Source of the DNA: Sphaerosporella brunnea
Taxonomy: Eukaryota; Ascomycota; Pezizomycetes; Pezizales; Pyronemataceae
Reading direction: 5' to 3'
NCBI GenBank assembly: GCA_008704415.1
Contig: VXIS01000122.1
Coordinates: 57,551 to 121,550 of the forward strand
DNA: 64,000 nucleotides
The position numbers were made by a program, and so were the translations under genes. Position 1 is the stretch's first letter. Each line of letters starts with the position of its first letter. The notes below the pieces were generated by a model that was not told the origin of the DNA, made no database searches, and worked only from the letters and a program-made list of their open reading frames with translations. This document shows, in pieces, positions 52,244-64,000 of the stretch.

Positions 52244-55200
52244 GAGAATTTTTAGGTCATTGTGTCTGACTTATCCCCACCCAATTGACCCCTTTTTATC
52301 GTCGAAACATTCTCTTGCTGATAATTGCCAACACCGTGGGGGACAGCATGAAAGGCCCTCGCGCCGAATGCCTCTGTACTCTACTCTGGACATTCCATTG
52401 ACTGACTGAGCCATCAGTCATGTTGAATGACTCTTTACGTAACGATGTTTATTGCTCACAAAAGCGTCGTCATACCCAGCCACATCCCACTTCACCCCAC
52501 TATCTTGGGTACTGACCGCCTGGAGAGAACGGCCTAGATGCCAAAGCACCCTTCGTGCTCCATGCCCACGCATGTCTCACTCGGGCAACCAGTGGCAGCC
52601 ATCAATCTCAGCGGCTCTCAGCCCATCACTCTTCACTCTCCATCTCTCCTCTGAGAATCATCGCCGTCGTCGAAAAACGAAGCACTCGTTGATACACCTT
52701 CCATCACTGCCCGCCGGTCCGCGGCGACCCCCACATTTGTGCGGTCCAAAACTGATATCGGTGTATGGGGGTCACTCGCACGGTGATGGTCCGAAAAAAA
52801 AAAAAAAAAACGACATGGTAGTACACGTCGAGTCGTACTCAAGCGGAAGATCCGTCGCACACATCAGAGCTGCAGTTAACTGAACTGGGGGTGAGTGATG
52901 TGTTGTGCTGGTGGCTATAGCTTTCTCCGATTCCGGCTCTTCAAGCCGACGTGCGTCGATGTGTTGGAATGCAGCTTGTGTCTGCCGGATGCGCGCCAGT
53001 CCCGCATATGCCATACTGAGTTCTTATTGGTCAACGGTCGCGATACTTTTCCAACGGCGCCGAGCCGCAGTGCCCGACAGGTGGACTGATGTTCGCCGCG
53101 AGGAGGCCGCATGGACAATCACTCGATCGCAAATCGCCAGCTTCAAACCAGAAGCGATGCCATAGGCACCAGCGTAGAGTAGACGCAAGGATCCAGGCAA
53201 ATCCCCTAAACTTTGGCAGCAGAATAGCCCCCACGAAGCTTGTTCGTGCTCCAGACTGCCACGGCGGACATATGTAACTCCCTCGTAGCCTACTGACTCA
53301 GAACCCATGATGTCTTAAGCCACGCTCGTACGCGGGGGCAGGTCCTAAAGAAGATGAACAAAGGCCTAAGGTAGATGCCCCGATATCTCTGCGGCTAATA
53401 TCCGGTTTCCCCGCCGAGAAACTTCGAATGGGAGGGTTGTTGGCAAAATCCGTATTTGCATCGTCAAACCTTATCCCATCATCGACATGCATGGAAGACT
53501 GCATGGAAGACCTCATTACTTTAGACTGATGTGCAGCGGAAGCTCATCGAAACATCGCGCGGGCGGAGGTTAACACGCCGACCGCCTCACGTTAGCACCC
53601 TCGGGCATCTAATCCATTTTCACTGTCGGCGTCCACAAGCATTGTCCCTGCAAAATCAGCGTCAGATATAATGGCCAGCCAGAGGTAGGATATTACTCAC
53701 GTCTATTCATCGATCATGGAAACCATGGAACCATGGTTCTCCCAGAAACTCAGCCCTGCCCCTGCATTTCTGGAATGAATCGCGGCTTAGAAACCGGTAA
53801 CAGAGCGGACCCAAAACCCACGTGTAGTCGCGGGGGCGGCGTGATACCGCAGGCCTACATCAGGCTCAGTGGGAGGGGGGGAAATTAGCCAGACAAAAAG
53901 GCAGCATGCCGACGGATTCCGTTGACAGCGAATATTGCTCTGTTCCTGAAGCAGAAGTTCCAGAAGATGCAATCAATTATCCGCGAAACTGTTCACCACC
54001 GCATAGTCAGAGTCGAAGCTGGCTCTGAAGATATGATCGCATGTCATATAGAATACATGCTCGGCATCCCGCACCTCCCGGTCGGCACATTGCGTGCCGA
54101 CACCGCCTAGCCGTTTTGTTTTCCTCCGGGCCCTATTCAGTCGGATGCACCCTGTCTTGCGCGGGAAACACCCGCAGATGCAGCGGGTATCTACTCTAGC
54201 CATAGAACCCGGCGGAGATGAAACTGAGTGAGGAGCCATGACGGCCGTTGCTAAGTGCCGAGACACAACAGTCAAGCCGGCAAGCACGAAACGTTCATCC
54301 AGCCGCGCATGCGCAACGTCCAGCGCCGCAGCAGCTGAGTGAAGCGACGTCTCCGCAAGTGCCGATATGACCATCCGTCATTCAAGTTTCGAGTTTTCTG
54401 CCCCCAGGCACCGGGAAACGCCGTCTGGCCCTGTCGCTTCGCTTATGTATCTATAACGTGGATGACAATGGGGCGCGCGGCTTGCAGGCATTTGCCTCAG
54501 AAGAGACGTGGGGCCCATGTTCCATGCGGTTGTTTTCTAGAAGGCAATGAAACGAATTGGTGCAGACCGCCGACGCCATCAAGCCGGTGGAGCGACACTT
54601 TGAACTTCGCCGTTTTTTTTCTTCCCTACAATCAATCAAAGGCGAGTTCCCCAGGGGCCGCACCGTCAAGGATGAACCTTTCCTGTGTATTCTGTCAGCT
54701 TATTCCCCTCCAAGGCTCTAGTTAGAACTTGATCTTATCGCGATATTATATGCCGACCATTATTATTATTGGCAGCGGGCCTTTCGTCCGGCACCATATT
54801 GCACATCCCATCGCGCACAGAAGTCCGCCACAATTGTCACTCGAACGTCCTATCCGATGAAACGATCGTCCGAACGTGCGAAACATACCGGCAGCTGCCA
54901 TCCGTCGGCGAGGGCTCAAAGGGTCCAAGATGCAGCGAGCACCGAAAAAAAAAAAAAAAAAAAAAAACGTGTCCAGGGTTGTCTCTCACGGAGTCTCACC
55001 TGCCTTATACCCAGACAGGACAGTTCAATCTGATAACCCCTACCCCCGGGTTTCAACTTTCAAGCATCAACCTATCCACCTCCACCAGGCTACTTGTCCG
55101 CACGTCCTCCCCGCCCATCCGTGGCGGCCGACATTCCCGTCCAAGGGTCGTCCATCCGAAACATAACCGTCAGGCAGGCCGTTCCGTGGTTGCGTCCTCG

Positions 55201-56521
55201 CGCTCTCTCCACCGCCGCCGCCAGCTGCAAGGACGGTATGTACCCGCACATGACTACCGGTTGCGACCTTCTGTGAGATAGGCGAAAGGGCAGTTGTAGC
55301 AGCACTACGCATGTAGTAGTTACAGTGCTCGCCTGTATCCGCGACAGCAACAGACAGCGGATGCCCCAAGAAATTCCCCCATTCCCTTATCGTCCAGACG
55401 GCCGATGCCAATCCCGCGCGCCTGACACAAACGTGACACCACCGCCTTTCGCCTCTCGGTCTCGCCTCCGCCCCCTCCTCCTCCTGTGTGTGTGGAGATG
55501 TGTGTGGCGAAAGCTGCGGCAAAGAACGCCGACGTGACGTTTGAGAATCCCTTCTTCAATATGCGGGCATGCTTCCTGCTTGTTTGAGAGCGCAACCGCC
55601 AGGGGTATTTAGCTGAGATTACCCGGCCCGAGTGACACCACATGAGAAGTAAGTCCAGAGCTACAATAGTCACTGGCCAATTGGGGTCAGGCATGTTGAG
55701 TGGCGCTTTCTTGTACTTGCTGCATCTCACATGAATTCAGAGACACACACATACGTGGAGCAGCGATCGTAAATGCGCAATGCCCAACGCACAGCGCTGG
55801 TTCAAAGAGGACGGAGCCCGCAGGCACCCGCCCGACTGGCAGCAGTGAATATGAATTCTTGTGATCCAATCGGGAACGGGGGCGCAATTCCGAGATTGCC
55901 GCCCTGCGAATAACTGCGGGCTATAAACCGGTTCTCATAGATACCGCACTTTCATGGATCATGGAAGGCCGCCTTGCTGTCGGCTGGCCTGTCTTCAATA
56001 ATCCGCGGGGTGTAGTCAAATCCTCAAACAGACAGACGAAAAAAAAAGGGGGAGGGGGAGGGACGAATACTTTTTTTTGTTTCACAATGTTTCCAAACTG
56101 AGTGATTACATGTGAAGAGTGGCGCGGCGATGATGATGATGACGATGTGAGACCGCAGCGGCAGTCAGATTCAGGATGTGGATGCAACAACCACATACAT
56201 CATCCGACGACATCCGGGCCATTCATTGATTCGTTTCGGCGGGCGCGCGGGGCGGGTGTCATTCCAACAAAACCGAGCAATTACAAGTAACCAAAAATTT
56301 CGTATTCGGTATTCGGTATTCGGCATGCAGTTCTAGATATTCGCTTCGCAGCTTCGCCGTCATTCCCGGGGGAGGGAGCGGCCGTCGCGGGCGGTCAGAT
56401 TTCGAAAAACCCACATCCACCATACACGCACGCCCCATGGAAAAAACCTCGCGGGTATTCCCGCACCGTTACAAAAAAAAATAAAAATAAAAAATAGCGG
56501 TGTGTGCCGCGTGTCCGTGAC

Positions 56522-56554
<33 letters not shown>

Positions 56555-58867
56555 ACGCTCGAGCCTCACGGGCCCGCCCAATCACGGCGTTAAGGAATGT
56601 CATTGGTGGGCTGTGCGGGGAGCAGCGGCGGCCGCAACGGCCCCCTAGCTGCATGATTGGAGTCTACGAAGCGGGGGTGGCGGGCAAGCAATGTGGCAGT
56701 TTGGGTTTGAATAGAGGGTAGCTAGAAGGTAAGAGGTAGGTATCCACCGCCCAGAATGAGCGTCTTGAATTCGAACGGAGAGAATCAGGATCAGGATCAA
56801 GAGGACATCGATACCTCACACACCTGCAGCAGAGTAGATCTAGGCCTGGCCATAGGTATCAACTTCTGAATTTCGCCACCACCATCGTCATGATGATATC
56901 CTGCAATGCAGGTCCCAAACATCGGATCTTCATCTCATCGATACATACATACGGCGGCGGCGGCGGCGGGCAGCCTTAAGATCGGGGTCCGGGGGGGCAT
57001 GTATAGTCACTGTGTATGCACGATTGGGTTCGATCAAGATGTGAGGTATCCAGTCCGAACGTCAACAACGTGTAAGTGAGTTGCAAGTGCAAGTGCAAAA
57101 AAGTACACCTCACACCTGTTGCTGTCGCTCTTTGCCCATTCTCTATGTCTCGCGGAGGACAAGAGCGAGCGAGAGAAGTTCAAGTGGCAGTGAAACAGTA
57201 CCACCACCACAAAAAAAAAAACAAAAAAACAAAAAAAAAAAAAAAAAAAAAAAAATTGATCTGTCACCGCCCCCCCGTTCCCCCCGAGCAACGCTCCCAA
57301 GTTCCAAGCCATTGGGAAATATCCTTCTCGCTCAAGATAGATGGAGTACTCAGATACTCTGCCTAGCTCCGGCCGCGGAAACAAGCACGGAAATCACCAC
57401 AATTTTGCGCCTTCCCCTCCTTCATTAGCTTTGGTAAACATCCACCACTCCACCCACCCACCCACCACGTTTTTTTTGCTTCTTCTTTCTTTATCCAACC
57501 CAGCCCAACTCAAGCCCAATTCCAATCCCAGCATCTCGGTTCGGGCTGCGCGCTAGCAACACACACACACACACACCACCGCGGAATTGGGAACACACCT
57601 GCACCACGCTAAACGAAAGAACACGAGGTATATTCTACACATACACACAGCGCAGAAAAGACGAAACTTCGACTTCTTCAGGTCGGGTTTCAACCCGGAG
57701 CCAAACTCGGGGGGGGGGGGGGAGTAGGGGAAGGGGTATGGAAAGTTTCACTGTGGTTGTGACGGCCTCACAAGCAAAGGAGCGAAGGAAGGAGCGAAGG
57801 GCTTTATTTGACTTCTTAATTTCTTTATTCTCTCTCATGGGTAAAAATCTATCAACAAGAAGTAACCAATATCCATCCACAAAAACCAAGAAGCCCCCTC
57901 CCCCCCACCAAGTTAAAAAAACAACGATATTTGGCATGTAATAATAATCCTATAATAATAATAAAGAGGTATATAATATCTTATAAAACGAAAAAAAGAA
58001 AAGAAAGAAAACAAGGCAATAACAATGCTCATTCTCCCGTCTTGTCCTGGTCTAAAATCCAACAAAGCAAAGAAAAAAACAAAAAACAAAAAAACAAAAG
58101 ACAAAAAAAAAAGTCCTTCCTTCCGTCAGTATTAAATAATAATATTTATGATATGATATATGTATGTGACCCGTAATCCCTCCTCCTCCTCCTCCTCTTC
58201 CTCCTCGATCCCCCCTCCTCCTCCTCCTCCTGCAACCAACCAGGACAAAACCGCTGCGGAAAACTGTACTCCGACGCCCCGTCGAACCAATTGAACTATA
58301 GAGAGAGAGAGAGAGCCAACAAAAAGCAAACAAGCAAGTAAGCAAGCAGACCGGATGGAATGCAGGCCAAAACTAAATAAAATAAAAAATAAAAAACCCC
58401 AGAAGTATGTGCAACGAAGAAAGAGAGATAGATAGAGAGAGACAGAGCAGCAGGATGCAAAGCGAACCACCCATAACAATGCAAAGAAGCCAAACCGCCA
58501 CACGAGCACAAGCATAATTCAGCAAAGCAAACGCAAAACAAATAATAATAATAAATATATATGTAAAAATCAAGCAAATAAAAAAGGACAAAGAGGAAAA
58601 AAATCAAGCACGCCAACCCATACACCTGAGCCGTGAAGCTGTACCCGCTCTTTAGAGATGAGAGAAAAACCTTAAAGGAAAGTAAACGACAAAAAGCCAA
58701 AATTTGCGACCCCAAACCCGAATGAGACAAAACCCTCTTTTTGTAACAAAAACACAAAACACAAAGAGAATCCGTTAAAAATTCTCTAAAACCGCCCAGG
58801 AGATGCAACAGGAACGATAAAAAACTTTGTACAATGGCCGCTACCGGCCGGATGCTAGTCACTTAAC
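52244..58867. other. Long gene-poor region with homopolymers and microsatellites
   Basis: This 6.6 kb interval lies downstream of the tRNA and contains the 3' side of the C2H2 gene. I see A runs (52796-52809, 54943-54966 and about 57210-57255), G/C runs and purine- or pyrimidine-rich tracts (58180-58240, 58300-58450). No frame has a recognisable domain or convincing splice-linked partner. From about 57,930 to 58,860 the sequence is very A-rich on the plus strand and is probably the 3'UTR of the C2H2 gene plus flanking sequence. Confidence 0.5.
56523..56552. repeat. (GCT)10 trinucleotide microsatellite
   Basis: Ten uninterrupted GCT units in non-coding DNA. Confidence 0.95.
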
Positions 58868-60302
<1,435 letters not shown>

Positions 60303-61165
60303 TGCGAGGTGGGTGGTTGCGGTAGTTGCGGGTTGCTGTGTTGTTGACGATGTTAACGTTGCTGGCGCAGGAACTAGTGATGCGATGCAACGTCGAGAGT
60401 GTTGATAGGTTGATGTCACCGGGAAGTGCTCCAATTGTTGCCGATTGAGTTGTGCGGGGCGGCCTGATAGTGAACCGTTCAAAGCGGGGGGGGGGGGGGG
60501 AGTGGTGGTGGTGATGGGAGTAGAGGCAGAAGTTGTGCGGGCTGAATAGGGCGGGAGCACGGGCAAGTGGCAGGAAGGTAGACAGTGGTGGTGGTGATGG
60601 GTCGTTGTTATATTTCCTCTGGAGGTTCGTGCAAGAAACACTTCGAGTCCTGTGATGGAATGGATGGAGGGGGGGGGATGGGAAGTGGGGAGATTCAATC
60701 AGAGGGCGGGAGGGGAGATAAGTATAAAAACACTCGGCCAGCGTGTCGGGGTCCTTGTTATAACAATGAATCTAAGTACTTACTGCGGTTCCGCCGGCCT
60801 GGGGTCTGGAGGTATGGAAGGCAGCCCAGCTAGCCCTGGCCCGAAGCAGCGTAGTGGAACAGTCATGGGATGGAGGGGGGGGGGGGGGCGGCGGTGGTGG
60901 TGGAGGAGGGAAGACTAGCCTCTGTTCAGCAGTGCACAATAATCCCACTGGCTGCGCCGACTGGGTTCAGCACCCTTACACATCAATAACAGCGATTCGG
61001 CTAGCTCCCAGTACCGAAAGGTTCGGCTCACAGGCCAGCTGCGAACCGCTCCCGCGCCATCCCGCTCTCGGATAGCCCCACAACCGCACTGCGAGATGAA
61101 AGAAGTTGTCCACCACACACCCCCAGCCCCAAAGTGCTAGCTAACTAAATCCCCAACTGCTCCCC

Positions 61166-61212
61166 TCCACCACCACCACCACCACCACCACCACCCCCCC
61201 CCCCCCCCCCCC
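61166..61212. repeat. (CCA)n followed by C19
   Basis: CCA/CAC triplets run into an uninterrupted tract of 19 C. Confidence 0.9.
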
Positions 61213-63589
61213 AAAATGCAAATGCAAATGTGAAAAAGCAGGCCAGTTCCCTACCTACCTCTCCCCTTGCTCTGGCGAATGCAAATGTAGCTGCTACATA
61301 CAATGTAGCCACCGCGCCAAATTGCCGGCCCATCACCCATATGCATTGGCAAGTACTACGTATACCACGTGTGGCATCCGGCCAACTGGCGCGAGAGCGA
61401 GGAACGTGTGGCAGCTAAGGTCCCTGGGCCCCGGCCTATGGGTTCCTGAGGAAAGGAAACTGCTTCCTACGACCTACTCCCCAAGCTGGTAGGAGTTGCC
61501 TGCGGAAGCCCTAGTTGGAGCCTACCCCCTCTCCCACGATGTACCTGGATGTGCACTCGAGTCTTTCCTAACGGTATGTACACACAGGTACCGCTGCCGG
61601 CGTGCTAGAGCAGAGTAGCTGCCATCAAACCACTCTACATCTTACTTACCGAGAGCAGCAGCAGCATCCAGCCAGCACGTAGAAAGTGTGTATAGTACTT
61701 CCTCTAGCAGCGATACTCGAACGCCTTCGGAAGTCTGTCTTGCGAGGGAAAAGTGCAATACGTGCTGTAACTACTGGAACTACCACTGGAAAAAACCAAC
61801 AAAGGCGAGCCATCCTCCGGCCGCAGGTACAACTTCACGCAAGCCGGACGTCTCGCACCTCTCGCTTGCTGTTGCACATCCGGCTGTTCACTCGCCTGGC
61901 AGATGCGGGAGGGAACGATAGCTCCCGTCATCCCGTGTTGTTTGCACTTACTTCGCGGCTGCCGTAGAGACGAGAGAGGGAGAGAAACAGAGAGAGAGAA
62001 AAGTTTCTGCCTCTTTGTTTCCGAATGATCGTGTTTTCTCAACCAGCCATCATCACACAATTTCCTTTTTCCATTCACATATGTAGACGCATGCATCGTG
62101 GGCGCCGGACTTGCTTCAACAACAACAATAACAACAACAACAAACCCAATTAACCCAGCAATATTCCCCAACCCAAGCCTTTCCTTTACCCCTCACTGCG
62201 CGTGTGTTTGCCTGTCGCATCTCCATGGCGGGTGACTTCCAAAGCCGTACTTCTGTACATATGCGCTGGCCCTATTTCTGCCTTCTTTCTGCCTACATTG
62301 TTGTTGCTGCTGCTGTTGCTGCTGCTGAGAACAGGCTTCTGAGGAAGATCGTGCAGAAGCATAGGCCGTTGGGTGTTGGAAGTAAGTAAATGCAATGTCG
62401 CCGCAAAGAAAAAAAAAGAAAAAAAAAAACCTGCAACGACAAACTGATGGATGCAACAGTGAACATCCCCACCACCGATTGCAACAACAAGCCGAACCAA
62501 CTACATAAACCACCACACACCCACCATCCCCTCATCCGCCGCCTACGCCCACGCCCGCCCCAAACATAACAAGTGTAGCCATAGGAATCGAGATCTCAGT
62601 CATCGACGACGACGGCGAAGCCGATCACAGGTCGTTGATTGGACTGCTAGCTGACAGAGCTGCGGGGGGGAGGGGACAATATGCACTCGTCAGGAGGGTG
62701 TTTTGCGGATATAACGATTGGGTATTCGAAGTTGAGGGTGGTGAGAGTCTCTCGCCGCCGTTTCAAAAAAAAAAAGAAAAGAAAAAGGTTTGTCGAGGTT
62801 GAGGTTGGGAGGTGTGGTGTGTGTGTGGCTGCCCAGGACTTTGGTAACTCGTATGCATACGGAGGAATCGCTTGTTACAGGGGGTGGGTTGTATTCCGGG
62901 GCTAGCCTCATTGAACGGAAACAGAAACAAAGTGCCGGGGTTTGCTACGTGCGGTTAATTGAATTTTTTTTTTTTTTTTTTTTTTTTTTTGCCCTTTTCA
63001 TGACCGACCAGGCGGCGCCAGGGAGGGACAAACAAGGGTCTGGTTTTGTTGTTTACCATTCCTTGTGCAGTTTGGCTGCGACCCCAGAACCGAGCAGAAG
63101 GGGTCGGCGAAAAAAAAAGCAATCACGAATCCCGCTATCTCCCGTGGGCACCACCACTCACACCATAATAATCGGGTTACCAGCACCCAGGTCGACCCAC
63201 CCCCCCCTCCATCCGGAAAATAAAGGACTACTCATTCAGCTACAACAGACAGGCTCGAATTGTATGTAGAAGGTAACTGGAGGGTCAGCCAGCTGCCCAG
63301 CACAGCCATATCACAGTGGTCGTAAGTGTTTCATGTCAAACATGTGCTGCTGCGAAGCCGTTATCGCTGCTTTGTTTTGCTTTGGTCTTCATAACTACAT
63401 TAATTTTCCGCCGATCGTTCATTCGTTCGGTCTTTCGGTCGTTAATTGTGTTTACCCGTAAAGTAGCAGCAGCTGCTGCTGCTGCTCCCGTCTGTTCGCC
63501 GGCGCACGGCAGTTAAGTTTCGATAGCAACAAAACAAAAATATTAATATTACCAACACCTCATCTTGCGGACTCGGTAGATTCATAACT

Positions 63590-63622
63590 TTGTTTTGTTT
63601 TGTTTTGTTTTGTTTTGTTTTT
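63590..63622. repeat. (TTTTG)n microsatellite
   Basis: About six TTTTG units in non-coding DNA. Confidence 0.9.
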
Positions 63623-63703
63623 CACGTTGGGCCGAAACGCGGAACGGGCACGCACGGGAGTGCCGTTGTTTGGTTTGGCGTGAAGGGAGATGTTCAAGCT
63701 ACG

Positions 63704-63704
<1 letters not shown>

Positions 63705-63737
<33 letters not shown>
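63705..63737. repeat. (GAT)11 microsatellite
   Basis: About eleven GAT units, followed by imperfect GAA/GAT triplets. Confidence 0.9.
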
Positions 63738-63738
<1 letters not shown>

Positions 63739-64000
63739 AAGATGAAGATGATGATAGACAGATGGCCACAAAGACATTTCCTACGTCAAAGCTCCCAGCT
63801 ATCCACCCAACCAAAAAAAAAGTTCGTTCCAGGGCACAGCGAGTTGGGATCCGGAAACATGATCATCGTCAGTGTCATTCTTCACCCTCGCTCCCCCCCC
63901 CCACCCCACCCCCATGGAAATCGGACTACCATCCAACTTTCCAGCGATGTGGCTGAGTCCAATAATGGTAATCAAAGCGATCCAGGAGGTGACGAATCCA

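Larger units (their letters stand above)
60303..64000. other. Upstream region of the C2H2 gene, gene-free
   Basis: This 3.7 kb region probably contains a long promoter and 5'UTR of the zinc-finger gene. It has many G, C and T homopolymers (60485-60500, 60877-60890, 61194-61212, 62965-62990) and CAA/CAC repeats. One small frame at about 62225-62388 has a hydrophobic segment (CLLSAYIVVAAAVAAAENRL) but no supporting evidence, so it is not called. Confidence 0.5.

Noticed and set aside
52164..52409. Small frame beginning MAQRKRAGLITRRSL
   Set aside because: It is the translation of the initiator tRNA gene; the same peptide appears at the other copy.
53973..54374. 133-codon minus-strand frame
   Set aside because: It has no recognisable motif, no splice-linked neighbour and no promoter-like leader.

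Overview
The window is nuclear DNA of a filamentous ascomycete (Pezizomycotina). The evidence is small GT-AG introns of about 47-170 bp with CTNAY-like branch sites, single-copy eukaryotic housekeeping genes (KGD1, SLU7, STU2/Alp14, MLP1/TPR, a DscB-like rhomboid protein), fungal low-complexity proteins, and transposon debris in the intergenic spaces. I cannot name the species or class.

Layout. 1-2765 (-): 2-oxoglutarate dehydrogenase E1, cut by the window start. 4999-8150 (+): BTB/POZ-domain protein with a long disordered tail. 8437-8566: palindromic foldback element. 9041-11449 (+): disordered His/Met-rich protein. 13155-14650 (-): MFS transporter of the FLVCR/SLC49 type. 15744-18353 (+): acidic disordered protein. 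19211-21230 (-): membrane-anchored PhoD-like phosphohydrolase with a 12-nt microexon. 21.5-26.4 kb (-): a tyrosine-recombinase retrotransposon of the DIRS/Ngaro kind (gag, RT-RNase H, tyrosine recombinase), next to a decayed pogo/CENP-B transposase fragment. 28018-29600 (-): secreted or membrane-anchored protein of unknown function. 29.6-33.3 kb: repeat debris including a pogo-like MITE. 33302-34741 (-): SLU7. 35457-38271 (+): STU2/Alp14 TOG protein. 38749-39510 (-): DscB-like rhomboid pseudoprotease. 40107-47060 (+): MLP1/TPR nuclear-basket coiled coil. 47583-52229: two identical initiator tRNA-Met genes in opposite orientation. 58868-60302 (-): four-finger C2H2 transcription factor between two long gene-poor stretches rich in homopolymers and microsatellites.

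Exon structures were rebuilt by hand from splice signals and reading-frame continuity. For every complete spliced gene the exon lengths sum to a multiple of three. The genes do not form a pathway or cluster; they are a normal mixed housekeeping neighbourhood. The most unusual content is the DIRS-type retroelement, the two terminal-inverted-repeat elements, and some splicing oddities: a 12-nt in-frame microexon in the PhoD gene and a 48-nt stop-free intron in MLP1.
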